Assembly: GCF_026421305.1 (NCBI RefSeq)
Contig: NZ_JAPJBQ010000001.1
Coordinates: 744,001-808,000, forward strand
Length of the DNA stretch: 64,000 bases
Direction of reading: 5' to 3'
Source of the DNA: Dyella silvae
GTDB lineage: Bacteria; Pseudomonadota; Gammaproteobacteria; Xanthomonadales; Rhodanobacteraceae
The position numbers and the translations under genes are program-made. Below the pieces are notes generated by a model. It saw only the letters and a program-made list of their open reading frames with translations, ran no database searches and was not told where the DNA came from. The number at the start of each line of letters is the position of its first letter. Within the stretch, counting starts at the first letter, position 1. Of the stretch, positions 52,819 through 62,986 are shown piece by piece.

Positions 52819-53844
52819 TCAGCGCCCTTCCGTCGCGGCCTGAGCCTGCAGCACGTCAAGCGAACCGGTGGCGATGTTGTCGCCTGGCTTCAGGGCGCCA
52901 CGCACGATACGGCGCGCGTCGCCATCCCGGGCCATTGACACGACCTCTACCGCGCGGAAGTTCGCACCATGGCGCACATACACGCGCGCGCCGCCGTCCT
53001 CGCCTTGCAGACTGTTTGCCGGTACCGAGACCACGTCGGCCGGCGCTGGCATCCACAGCGTGGCGCTGGTTTGCATGCCGGGCAGCAGGCTGCCGGCTTC
53101 GCCTTCGGCGCGCACCAATACCGTCTGACTCGCCGGATCGAGTACGCCGCCGGTTTCACTGACCCGCGCGACTTCGCCTTCGGGTGTGCGCACTTCTTGT
53201 CCGCGCCGCACGCTGCCCGCCCATGAGGCAGGCACGCGCATTTCCAGCAGTACCTTGGTACCTGCCGTGAGCACAAACGCCTTGGCCAGCGCCTCTGTCG
53301 TTGCGCCAGGCTGCAGCGCGCGCTCCACAACGCGCCCTTCCTGCGATGCACGCAGTTCGTAGACGCCCGCGCCTGCGCCGCTGGCAGGTGCCCACGCCCG
53401 CGCTGCCTCCAGCTCACGCAAACGCGCGGCCGCCGCGTCGCGCGCGGCCACACTGGCCTGCACCCGCGCCTGCGGCACGATGCCTTCCGTCAGCAATTGT
53501 TGATCGCGCGCCGCCTGCGCGGCGGCCACTTTGTACGCGCCCTGCGCCGCGACGAGATCGGCGCCGAGCGTCATCGCATCACGGCTCTGCAGGCGTGCCA
53601 GCGGCTGCCCCCGTTTGACGACATCACCTTCGCGCACCAGCACGCTCACTACGACACCAGGCAGCGGCGTGGTGACCACTGCGGTGCCCTCAAGCGGCAA
53701 TCGCACCGTGACGGGCAGCTGCTCCAACGGCATGCGCTCGACGCGCGTAACGGCCGCCACGGGTATGGGGGGCGCCGACTCCGCCGCGAAGGCCGTGGCT
53801 GACGCCAGCGCAAACCAACTGAAACCCGCAAGCCAACGCCGCAT
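52819..53844 (-). CDS. RND efflux periplasmic adaptor protein
   Basis: Membrane-fusion adaptor of 341 residues linking the pump and the TolC-like channel. GGGAGG precedes the ATG at MRRWLAG; the family signal peptide follows (MRRWLAGFSWFALASATAFA). The lipoyl/barrel-sandwich halves are PLPGVVVSVLVREGDVVKRGQPLARLQSRD and the later ASQEGRVVERALQPGATTE, around a helical hairpin. Most CzcB/CusB proteins are longer with metal-binding N-terminal domains; none is seen here. First gene of the four-gene pump unit. Confidence 0.92.
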   Translation of the reverse strand: MRRWLAGFSWFALASATAFAAESAPPIPVAAVTRVERMPLEQLPVTVRLPLEGTAVVTTPLPGVVVSVLVREGDVVKRGQPLARLQSRDAMTLGADLVAAQGAYKVAAAQAARDQQLLTEGIVPQARVQASVAARDAAAARLRELEAARAWAPASGAGAGVYELRASQEGRVVERALQPGATTEALAKAFVLTAGTKVLLEMRVPASWAGSVRRGQEVRTPEGEVARVSETGGVLDPASQTVLVRAEGEAGSLLPGMQTSATLWMPAPADVVSVPANSLQGEDGGARVYVRHGANFRAVEVVSMARDGDARRIVRGALKPGDNIATGSLDVLQAQAATEGR

Positions 53845-53938
53845 TCCAACGCCTCCCATGTCACATGAGCGGCGAGTATCGGAAGACGGAGCTTTGGCTC
53901 TGCTTAAGAATGCTCGGGTATTTGCGGCTGCGACTAAG

Positions 53939-54077
53939 AGCCGCTAACAAGACGTAGCGAGCGGCCGGCTGGTGGGCGTGGGCGGCGCGCAGGAACCGGA
54001 GTGTACTGGTCGTACATGAGGATTCCGAGCACCGAACGCGCCCGCCAGACGGTCGCGCAGTAGTTTTGTTAGTGGCT
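53939..54077. repeat. Intergenic element with 12-bp terminal inverted repeats
   Basis: Ends AGCCGCTAACAA and TTGTTAGTGGCT match inverted with one mismatch, enclosing about 115 bases of GC-rich sequence. It lies between the sensor kinase and adaptor genes. No transposase is present. The interior has no convincing gene in any frame; it might be a non-autonomous element or a conserved structured repeat. Confidence 0.65.
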
Positions 54078-54107
54078 CCAACCGCCACGTCGCGGGCAAC
54101 CCGCGCA

Positions 54108-55493
54108 TCACATCTCGGTCAGCGCGATGGAATCGATATCCGGCATGGCATCGAGCGTGGCCCACAGCAGGCCATCACTCAGTTGAAAGCTCAGGCGCAG
54201 GCTCAGCACATTGGCGAGCGTGCCGGCCAATGCCAGACCTAGCCCGCCATGTCGGTTGGCCTCGCGCGCGGGCGATTTGCGCCAGAAGCGCTGACCAAGA
54301 TGAGCGAGATCGCTTTCGTTCAAGTCGGGTGCGGCATTGCCGATGCGCAGCGTCCATGCTCCCGCTTGCCGGGCGAGCACCACCTGCACCGCGTCGCCCG
54401 CCGGGGCGTACTCCATGGCGTTGAGCATCAGATTGTCGATGATGCGTTCTAGCAAGGCAGGATCGGACTGCACCCAGGCTTCGACCGGGAGTTGCGCCTG
54501 CACCCGGGGGTCTGCGCTTGCAGCGCGGCGAATCAGCGGCACCAGATTCATCGGCTCGAGTTCGGGCACGGCAAGGCCCGACTCGTAGCTCGACACCGCC
54601 AGCAGGCTATCGATGCAACGCTGCATGCGGTCGATGGCCTGATTCACCCCATCCAGCCTCGCTGGCGAGACAGAGTCCCGCTGCGCCAACTCCACCGCCG
54701 AACGCATTTCCGCCAAGGGCGTGCGCAATTCGTGCGCGACATCGCGCGAAAAGCGACGCTCTCGCTCCATGCCCGCCTGCAATTGCGCCAGAGCATCGTT
54801 GAGCGCCTCGGCAAACGGAATCAGTTCTTGCGGCAACTGCTGTGGCGGCAACTGCAATGCTTCGTTGGGCTGGCGCGCCGCCGCGCCGAACGTCAGCAAG
54901 GGGCGCAAGCCCCGGCGCACTGTGACGATAGCCAGCAGCGCGGCTGACAAGGCCGTGCCCAATACGCCGCCCAGCAAGGCCACATGCACGCCGCGCTCAA
55001 AGCGGTCGACATGCTCACGCTCTTCGGCCACCGCGATCATGGCGGGCCGATCGGTGCCCGGGAACAACAACTGCAAGGCCGCGGCGCGGCCATGGTGGTT
55101 GTCCGGCAGGGCCAGGTCGTAGAACAGCGGATGGTTGGCGGGCACCTGGCCAGGCGGCGTCAGTCGCCCGGCCGCATTGCTGCCGGACACCAGCAGTGTC
55201 TTGCCGCCCGCATCCCACACTTGCAGAAATTCCGTGTGGCCGCCGCCGGCGTAGGCTGGATGCAACGTTTGCAGACGCGCCATGGCCACATCGGCGGGCG
55301 GTGTTTCGAGCAAGGCCACGATACCGCGGGCGCGCTGCAGCAGATCTTCGTCGAGCCGGCGATAGATGCGTTTATCGATGTTGTAATCGAGGCCGACGAA
55401 CATGGCGGCCATCAACACGCTCAGACCGACACACAACGTGAGCAGCAGACGCCCATGGATGGAGCGGAACAACCAGTTACGCAGCGATGACAT
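54108..55493 (-). CDS. Sensor histidine kinase for the metal efflux operon
   Basis: Two-component sensor kinase of 461 residues. TM1 is residues 16-36; a periplasmic domain (37-165) carries several His residues that could bind metal (HTEF, NHHGRA); TM2 is about 168-190. The HisKA phospho-acceptor is His254 in SRDVAHELRTPLAEMRSAVEL, and the ATPase domain holds NLMLNAMEYAPAGDAVQVVL with G-box HGGLGLALAGTLANVL. Its start overlaps the response-regulator stop by 17 bases. It probably controls the downstream RND pump. Confidence 0.92.
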   Translation of the reverse strand: MSSLRNWLFRSIHGRLLLTLCVGLSVLMAAMFVGLDYNIDKRIYRRLDEDLLQRARGIVALLETPPADVAMARLQTLHPAYAGGGHTEFLQVWDAGGKTLLVSGSNAAGRLTPPGQVPANHPLFYDLALPDNHHGRAAALQLLFPGTDRPAMIAVAEEREHVDRFERGVHVALLGGVLGTALSAALLAIVTVRRGLRPLLTFGAAARQPNEALQLPPQQLPQELIPFAEALNDALAQLQAGMERERRFSRDVAHELRTPLAEMRSAVELAQRDSVSPARLDGVNQAIDRMQRCIDSLLAVSSYESGLAVPELEPMNLVPLIRRAASADPRVQAQLPVEAWVQSDPALLERIIDNLMLNAMEYAPAGDAVQVVLARQAGAWTLRIGNAAPDLNESDLAHLGQRFWRKSPAREANRHGGLGLALAGTLANVLSLRLSFQLSDGLLWATLDAMPDIDSIALTEM

Positions 55494-56142
55494 AGCCGAA
55501 GCCCCGCCGCGTTTCGATCAGATCAGGCAAGCCGGCCCGCGCCAGCTTGCCTCGCAATGTGCTCACCAGTACCTCGATCACCTTGTCCGAGGCCTCGCTG
55601 TGTGCGTCGTACAGGTGTTCAAACAAGGTGCCGCGTGCGAGTACCGTGCCCCGCTGATTGAGCAGGGTCTCCAGCAGCGAGTATTCCTTCGGGGTCAGTG
55701 CCAGTACCTGCCCATCGACGCGTGCAAGACGCGCACGCGGATCCACCTGCAAGGCGCCTGCGCGTAACAGTGGCACCTGCCCGCTACTGCGCCTCGATAC
55801 GGCAAGAATGCGTGCCAACAACTCGTCGTAGGAAAATGGCTTGACCAGATAGTCGTCGGCACCCAGATTCAGCGCTTCGACACGGTCTGCGACCTGATCG
55901 CGGGCGGACAGCACCAGCACACCGGGCGCGCCCGCCCCTTGCTTCACCCGCTGCAGCACCGACCAGCCATCGACCTTGGGCAGCATCAGATCCAGCACGA
56001 TCACGTCGTAGACGTACGACGTGGCAAACGCCAGCGCCTGCGCGCCATCGGCAGCGAGATCGACGGCATGCCCATCCCTTATCAGCGTCTCGCGCAAGTC
56101 GCGCCCGAGGACGGGCGAGTCTTCGACAATCAGCAGGCGCAT
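55477..56142 (-). CDS. OmpR/CopR-type response regulator
   Basis: Response regulator of 221 residues. Receiver residues 1-115 with Asp7-Asp/Glu pocket (VEDSP), phospho-acceptor Asp51 in YDVIVLDLMLPKVDGWS and Lys in VKPFSYDELLARI. The C-terminal OmpR winged helix (about 125-218) includes ALTPKEYSLLETLLNQRGTV and VSTLRGKLARAG. Start MRLLIVEDSP chosen over an upstream in-frame ATG. Translationally tied to the sensor kinase; the likely target is the RND operon that follows. Confidence 0.94.
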   Translation of the reverse strand: MRLLIVEDSPVLGRDLRETLIRDGHAVDLAADGAQALAFATSYVYDVIVLDLMLPKVDGWSVLQRVKQGAGAPGVLVLSARDQVADRVEALNLGADDYLVKPFSYDELLARILAVSRRSSGQVPLLRAGALQVDPRARLARVDGQVLALTPKEYSLLETLLNQRGTVLARGTLFEHLYDAHSEASDKVIEVLVSTLRGKLARAGLPDLIETRRGFGYVIAA

Positions 56143-56254
56143 GGCGGGAATGCGCAAACCAGCCCGACGTCGCGCGAGGTCCACGCAACCGGATCAGGCG
56201 TCAGGGTCAAGGAAGCGTCGAGAAGCATCCACGCATGATAGGGCATGCGGCGCG

Positions 56255-56917
56255 TCAGGCCCGGCTCCGATGCCGATAGATCGCGTAGCCGACGCCGACC
56301 AGCCCGGTAAGCGTGGCTGGCACCAGCAAGACATGCTCCTGCCATGCCATGAAACCGATGGCACCCAGCGTGGCGCCGATAATGAAGTTGCTCGCCACCA
56401 GCAGGCACACATGGATGCGCAGCATGTCCACTTCGAGCCCGCGCAGCCGCTGGCCGAGATAGATGCCAAGATCGGTGAAGATGCCTGACAGGTGCGTGGT
56501 GCGGAACGTGGCGCCGCTATACGTGCTCACCATGGCGTTCTGCAGGCCGCAGGCTGCAGAGGCGAGATAAAGCCCCAGATCCTGCTGCTGATGAATGAGC
56601 GGCGTGGCGGCAAACAACAGTGCCGACTCGATCATCAGCACTACGCCATAACGGCGGCCCAGTTGCAGCGTGCTCTGCTGCACGATGAAACCGCTGAGCA
56701 CCGCGCCGAGCAGAAAGGACAGGATGGCGAGACCCCAGTGCGTGATCTCGCCCATGTCCAGCCTGGCCAATGCCAACCCGAGCTCGGTGCTGGTGCCGGT
56801 CAGATGTGTGATGGGCTGATGCCGGAAGCACAGATAGCCAACCGCATTGATGCTGCCCGCAATCAGCGCCAGCAGGCCACCGCCCACCCAGGCCCAGCGT
56901 GGCAACTGACGCAGCAT
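56255..56917 (-). CDS. DUF1275 (YoaK-like) membrane protein
   Basis: Integral membrane protein of 220 residues with about six helices; DUF1275/YoaK family with unknown transport role. The family-like opening GLLALIAGSINAVGYLCFRHQPITHLTGTSTELGLAL and STYSGATFRTTHLSGIFTDLGIYLGQ are visible, the latter being the repeated half that marks the two-fold pseudo-symmetry. It ends 112 bases before the metal two-component system and starts seven bases after lolA. Confidence 0.9.
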   Translation of the reverse strand: MLRQLPRWAWVGGGLLALIAGSINAVGYLCFRHQPITHLTGTSTELGLALARLDMGEITHWGLAILSFLLGAVLSGFIVQQSTLQLGRRYGVVLMIESALLFAATPLIHQQQDLGLYLASAACGLQNAMVSTYSGATFRTTHLSGIFTDLGIYLGQRLRGLEVDMLRIHVCLLVASNFIIGATLGAIGFMAWQEHVLLVPATLTGLVGVGYAIYRHRSRA

Positions 56918-56924
56918 CGCGCGA

Positions 56925-57584
56925 TCAGTTCTTGATGGGTTGCGTCTGGATCACCGGCAGATCGCCAATCACATCGGCGCCCGGCGGCGGCACGAAGTTG
57001 AAGGTTTCCGCCGGAATCGGCACGTTGCGCTGCCAGCTGGAGAAACGGATATCGGTGACGGCACCCAGTTGATCGCGAAACATCATGCGCGCGAGACCGT
57101 TCGCATCAAAGCCAAGGTCGGCGTAGTCGAACTGCGGATCTTTCGCTTTGGACGTCAGACGCAGCCAGACCAGGCCATCGTGCTCGCCCTGCTCCACCGC
57201 GTTGAAATCCTTATCCATCTGCTTGACGTCGGTGAGCACGGTCAGCGGACTGTGGGATTCCTCGCTGCTCTGCATGCGCACGGTCACCTGCTGCAGATCC
57301 GGGTCGTACAACCACACGCGACTACCGTCGGCCACGATGGTCTGCTTGGACGGCGCCAGCGTTTCCCAGCGGAACTGGCGCGGCGCTTCGAGCGCCAGAG
57401 TGCCATTGCTGGGCTTGCCCGGGTTGCCGTTGGCGTCCTTCAGGGTCTGGCTGAACTTGCCGGAGAGCGAATGCAGGCCACCGGCAAAGGCGTCAAGCCG
57501 GGTACGCGCAGGGCCGGCGGCCATGGCGAGGCTGCTCAGGGATAGCGCGAACGTGGCGGTGGCGAGGAGGAGCAAGCGTTTCAT
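56925..57584 (-). CDS. lolA: Outer-membrane lipoprotein carrier protein LolA
   Basis: Periplasmic chaperone of 219 residues carrying lipoproteins from LolCDE to LolB. Signal peptide MKRLLLLATATFALSLSSLAMA; the half-barrel pattern LDAFAGGLHSLSGKFSQTL, APRQFRWETLAPSKQTIVADGSRVWLYDPDLQQVTVR and FDANGLARMMFRDQLG is typical. The location between ftsK and the metal genes, with ftsK immediately upstream on the same strand, matches the conserved ftsK-lolA-rarA cluster. Confidence 0.96.
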   Translation of the reverse strand: MKRLLLLATATFALSLSSLAMAAGPARTRLDAFAGGLHSLSGKFSQTLKDANGNPGKPSNGTLALEAPRQFRWETLAPSKQTIVADGSRVWLYDPDLQQVTVRMQSSEESHSPLTVLTDVKQMDKDFNAVEQGEHDGLVWLRLTSKAKDPQFDYADLGFDANGLARMMFRDQLGAVTDIRFSSWQRNVPIPAETFNFVPPPGADVIGDLPVIQTQPIKN

Positions 57585-57660
57585 GGGTGCCCTGAGTGGG
57601 AGGCGGGTAGGTGAATTTTGGAGCGTGACGGCTTAATGGCAAGCAGCCAGTTTCTTTTGA

Positions 57661-57791
57661 CCGTCATTCCGGCGCAGGCCGGAATCCAGTAGCGGAGCGG
57701 TCAGGTTGTCGCGACAAAGCTCGTCGTTGTTCACACTGAGGTGAAAACCGCACCTTGTCTCTACTGGATTCCGGCCTGCGCCGGAATGACG
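57661..57791. repeat. Palindromic intergenic element (CCGTCATTCCGG type)
   Basis: Outer arms of about 31 bases (57662-57692 and 57761-57791) are inverted copies, with inner CCGGCGCAGGCCGG hairpins. It separates ftsK from lolA. Confidence 0.87.
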
Positions 57792-57818
57792 ATCAAGAAC
57801 ATTGGCAGTGCTGCCCAA

Positions 57819-60146
57819 TCAATTTTTCGGCGGCGGCGGCGCCAACACTTCCCGGTTGCCGTTGTGCTGCGGCGCGCTGACCACCCCATCCTGCTCCATC
57901 TGTTCAATCAGACGAGCGGCGCGGTTGTAACCGATGCGCAAATGGCGCTGCACGCCGGAGATCGAAGCACGGCGCGTCTCGGTAACGATGCGAACCGCCT
58001 TGTCGTACAGCTGTGCGTCGGCATCGCCGCCTTCTTCGCCTTCCTGCGGCAGGCCGGAGTCGTTGATGAACTTGCCGTCGCTGGTGGCCTGCACCTCTTC
58101 AAGCACGCCCTCGATGTACTGCGGCGCGCCCTGCGCCCTGAGCCAGTTCACCACGCCGTGCACTTCATGGTCGTCAACGAACGCGCCGTGCACGCGCTCA
58201 GGCGTCGCGGTACCCGGCGGCAGGTAGAGCATGTCGCCGTGGCCCAGCAGCGCCTCAGCACCTGACTGGTCGAGGATCGTGCGAGAGTCGATCTTGCTCG
58301 ACACCTGGAACGCGATACGGGTGGGGATGTTGGCCTTGATGAGACCGGTGATCACATCCACCGACGGACGCTGCGTGGCCAGCACCAGATGCACGCCAGC
58401 TGCGCGGGCCTTCTGGGCCAGACGGGCAATCAGCTCTTCGACCTTCTTGCCGACGATCATCATCATGTCGGCGAACTCGTCGATGATGATCACGATGTAC
58501 GGCAGCGGCTCCAGCGGCTCGGCCGCCAGATTCGGCATCTCGGGATTGGGGCGGAACAACGGATCCAGCAGCGGCTGGCCGGCGTTCTCGGCTTCCTTCA
58601 CCTTTTTGTTGAAGCCGGCCAGGTTGCGCACGCCCACGGCCGCCATCAGCTTGTAGCGGCGCTCCATCTCGGCAACGCACCAACGCAGCGCGTTGGCGGC
58701 TTCCTTCATGTCGGTGACCACCGGCGCGAGCAGGTGCGGGATGCCTTCGTAAACCGAAAGCTCCAGCATCTTCGGGTCGATCATGATCATGCGCACGTCT
58801 TTGGCGCTGGCCTTGTACAACAGGCTGAGCACCATGGCGTTCACGGCGACGGATTTACCTGAGCCCGTGGTACCCGCCACCAGCAGATGCGGCATCTTGG
58901 CCAGATCGGCCACTACCGGGCGGCCAGCGATGTCCTTGCCCAGCGCCAGCGCCAATGGCGACTTCATGGCGTCGTACTTGTCCGAACGCAGAATCTCGGA
59001 CAGATAAACGATCTGCTTCTTGGCGTTGGGAATTTCCAGGCCGATGACGTTCTTGCCCGGAATCACATCCACCACGCGGACGCTCACCACCGACAGGCCG
59101 CGGGCGATGTCCTTGTCCAGGCTCGACACCTGCGAGCCGCGCACGCCAGCGGCGGGCTCCAGCTCGAAGCGGGTGATGACCGGACCCGGATAGACGCCAA
59201 CGACCTTGGCTTCGATGCGGAAGTCTTTGAGCTTCAGCTCGACCTGGCGCGAGAGCACCTCGAGGGTTTCTTCCGAATAACCCGGCCCCTGCTCCGGCGC
59301 TTCGTCCAGCAGCGACAGCGGCGGCAGTTCGCCCGGCGCCGCGGCGCCGGTAAACAACGGAATCTGGGTTTCCAGCTTGGCGCGTTCGCTCTTCACCACC
59401 GGCGCGGGTGGCGTCTCGATGCGCACGGGTTCGCGCTTGGCCTGTTTCACGGCCTCGGTCTTCTTGACCACTTCGCGCTCGGCACGCGCCTGACGGGCGG
59501 CGAGCACTTCCGGTGCCTCGCGCAGCTTGCCGCCAAACCACCCGGCGATCCTGAGCACGCCCTGGCCAGTCACGTCCATTACCCGGAACCAGGACAGACC
59601 GGTGGCCAGCGTCACGGCCACCAGGAACAACGCAAGCAGCAACAACGGTGCGCCCTTGTCGCCCAGCCCGTGCAACAGGCCGCGACCCACCCACATGCCG
59701 ATGATGCCGCCCACGCCCTGCGGCAGGATCGGTGCATCGTTGAAATTGAGGTATAGCAGCGCCGGCGCGGTGATGAAAAAGAACACCGAACCGATCAGGC
59801 GCAACGAAGGCTCCCACGGCTGCACGCTGCGCTCGCCGCGGTTGCGCAGCACCTGTACGCCCAGCGCCAGCAGCAGCAACGGGAAGCAGTAGGACACCAG
59901 CCCGAAGATGTAGCGCAACACGTTGGCGATATTGGCGCCGATCGAGCCACCAAAATTACGGGCGTGGTCGACCGTGCCGGCATGACCCCAGCTCGGGTCC
60001 TGATCGTTGTAGCTGAACAGGCAGACCAGCAGATACAAGGCCAGCGGCAGCAACAGCAATGCCCCTGCTTCACGCAGACGGCGCTTCAGCTCCTCGCTGA
60101 GGCCTTCGCGCTCCTTTTCCTTCTTGACGTTCGCGCTACGCGCCAC
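57819..60146 (-). CDS. ftsK: DNA translocase FtsK
   Basis: Septal DNA translocase of 775 residues that pumps chromosome dimers towards dif and triggers XerCD. Four or five N-terminal transmembrane helices (about 28-190), a short Pro/Glu/Lys-rich linker (residues 220-290), then the RecA-like motor with Walker A in [18 protein letters not shown] (about 420-435) and Walker [14 protein letters not shown]. The C-terminal gamma winged helix ([33 protein letters not shown]) reads KOPS. The short linker is usual for this order. Confidence 0.97.
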   Translation of the reverse strand: MARSANVKKEKEREGLSEELKRRLREAGALLLLPLALYLLVCLFSYNDQDPSWGHAGTVDHARNFGGSIGANIANVLRYIFGLVSYCFPLLLLALGVQVLRNRGERSVQPWEPSLRLIGSVFFFITAPALLYLNFNDAPILPQGVGGIIGMWVGRGLLHGLGDKGAPLLLLALFLVAVTLATGLSWFRVMDVTGQGVLRIAGWFGGKLREAPEVLAARQARAEREVVKKTEAVKQAKREPVRIETPPAPVVKSERAKLETQIPLFTGAAAPGELPPLSLLDEAPEQGPGYSEETLEVLSRQVELKLKDFRIEAKVVGVYPGPVITRFELEPAAGVRGSQVSSLDKDIARGLSVVSVRVVDVIPGKNVIGLEIPNAKKQIVYLSEILRSDKYDAMKSPLALALGKDIAGRPVVADLAKMPHLLVAGTTGSGKSVAVNAMVLSLLYKASAKDVRMIMIDPKMLELSVYEGIPHLLAPVVTDMKEAANALRWCVAEMERRYKLMAAVGVRNLAGFNKKVKEAENAGQPLLDPLFRPNPEMPNLAAEPLEPLPYIVIIIDEFADMMMIVGKKVEELIARLAQKARAAGVHLVLATQRPSVDVITGLIKANIPTRIAFQVSSKIDSRTILDQSGAEALLGHGDMLYLPPGTATPERVHGAFVDDHEVHGVVNWLRAQGAPQYIEGVLEEVQATSDGKFINDSGLPQEGEEGGDADAQLYDKAVRIVTETRRASISGVQRHLRIGYNRAARLIEQMEQDGVVSAPQHNGNREVLAPPPPKN

Positions 60147-61671
<1,525 letters not shown>

Positions 61672-61680
61672 AGCGTTTGC

Positions 61681-61811
61681 CCGTCATTCCGGCGCAGGCC
61701 GGAATCCAGTTTCCGCACCACCCAGTTGTCGCGATGAGATACAGCTTTTTCGACCACATCGCGAAAACCTAGCAATGTCGATACTGGATTCCGGCCTACG
61801 CCGGAATGACG
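61681..61811. repeat. Palindromic intergenic element (CCGTCATTCCGG type)
   Basis: Same arms as the element at 57661 (CGTCATTCCGGCGCAGGCC... and its mirror), with one or two changes in the right arm and a different centre. It separates trxB and the following GNAT-like gene. Confidence 0.87.
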
Positions 61812-61839
61812 ATCAAAAAGCACACCGCATCATCATCAC

Positions 61840-62982
61840 GTGATCGAAGCACGCTTCCACGACAGTATCGAGCGCATCTCCGCCACGGCGTGGGATGCGC
61901 TGCGCCCCGACGACAACCCCTTCGTCTCGCACGCCTTTCTCGCTGCGCTGGAACGCACGGGTTGCATCCGCCCCGACTGGGGCTGGCAGGCGCATCATCT
62001 CGGTCTTTATGAGAACGATCAGCTAATCGCTGCGGCGCCGCTTTACCTCAAAGGCAATTCGCACGGCGAGTTCGTGTTCGACTGGAGCTGGGCCAGCGCG
62101 TGGGAGCGTGCGGGTGGCGACTACTACCCCAAGCTGCTCAATGCCGTGCCCTATTCCCCCGTACCCGGCCCCCGCCTGCTGGCCGGCACAGGACCGCAGG
62201 CACCCGCGCGCCGGGAGGCGCTGGTCTCAGCCATGCGTGCGTTCGCAGAGCGCATGCAGCTCTCTTCGGTGCATGCCAACTTTCTGCGCGATAACGAACT
62301 GGCAGCGTTCGACGACCACTGGCTCACTCGTTCCGATGTGCAGTTTCACTGGCATAACCGCAACTACACCGACTTTGCGCAGTTTCTCGGCACGCTCAAT
62401 CACAAGAAGCGGAAGAACATTCGCCACGAACGCAACCAGGTCGCCGGCAGCGGTCTGGACATCGGCCTGCACGGTGGCAGTTCACTCAGCACGCAGGAAT
62501 GGCGGCGCATCCACGCGCTGTACGAATCCACGTTCGATGCCAAGGGCAATCACGCCGCGTTGACGCGCGAACTCTTCCTCGCGTTTGGCGAAACCCTTGG
62601 CGACCATGTGCAAGTGGCTCTTGCGCGACATCATGGCGACATCATCGCCATGGCGCTGTTCCTGCAGAGTCATGACACCTTATACGGCCGCTACTGGGGT
62701 GCCGCGATGGATGTACCCGGCCTGCATTTCGAGCTGTGCTACTACCAGGGCATCGAGCATGCGATTCGCCACGGGCTTCAGCGTTTCGAGCCCGGCGCGC
62801 AGGGCGAGCACAAACTGGCCCGCGGCTTCCTGCCCGTGCGCACCCATTCGCGCCACTATCTGGTGAACGCCAGCTTTCGCACGGCGGTGCGTGCTGCTTT
62901 GGCCCAGGAGGCCGAAGCCATGGACGACTACGCGCGGGAGCTACTGCTGCACAACCCCTACGCGCACGTCCAGAGCCCCTGA
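61840..62982 (+). CDS. FemAB-like/GNAT acyltransferase (COG3146 type)
   Basis: A 380-residue protein of the family annotated as GNAT or 'peptidoglycan biosynthesis/recognition' (COG3146). The start is a GTG (MIEARFHDSIERISATAWDAL). Pattern matches: NPFVSHAFLAALERTGC, GEFVFDWSWASAWERAGGDYYPKLLNAVPYSPVPGPRLL, FLGTLNHKKRKNIRHERNQV and GRYWGAAMDVPGLHFELCYYQGIEHAIRHGLQRFEPGAQGEHKLARGFLPVRTHS, the standard end of the family. Likely an aminoacyl or acyl transferase; substrate unknown. Its stop is followed by the convergent hydrolase gene. Confidence 0.9.
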   Translation: MIEARFHDSIERISATAWDALRPDDNPFVSHAFLAALERTGCIRPDWGWQAHHLGLYENDQLIAAAPLYLKGNSHGEFVFDWSWASAWERAGGDYYPKLLNAVPYSPVPGPRLLAGTGPQAPARREALVSAMRAFAERMQLSSVHANFLRDNELAAFDDHWLTRSDVQFHWHNRNYTDFAQFLGTLNHKKRKNIRHERNQVAGSGLDIGLHGGSSLSTQEWRRIHALYESTFDAKGNHAALTRELFLAFGETLGDHVQVALARHHGDIIAMALFLQSHDTLYGRYWGAAMDVPGLHFELCYYQGIEHAIRHGLQRFEPGAQGEHKLARGFLPVRTHSRHYLVNASFRTAVRAALAQEAEAMDDYARELLLHNPYAHVQSP

Positions 62983-62986
62983 TTTT

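Noticed and set aside
53861-54165. Short minus-strand frames across the TIR element
   Set aside because: No ribosome sites and no recognisable protein; the DNA-level inverted ends explain the region better.
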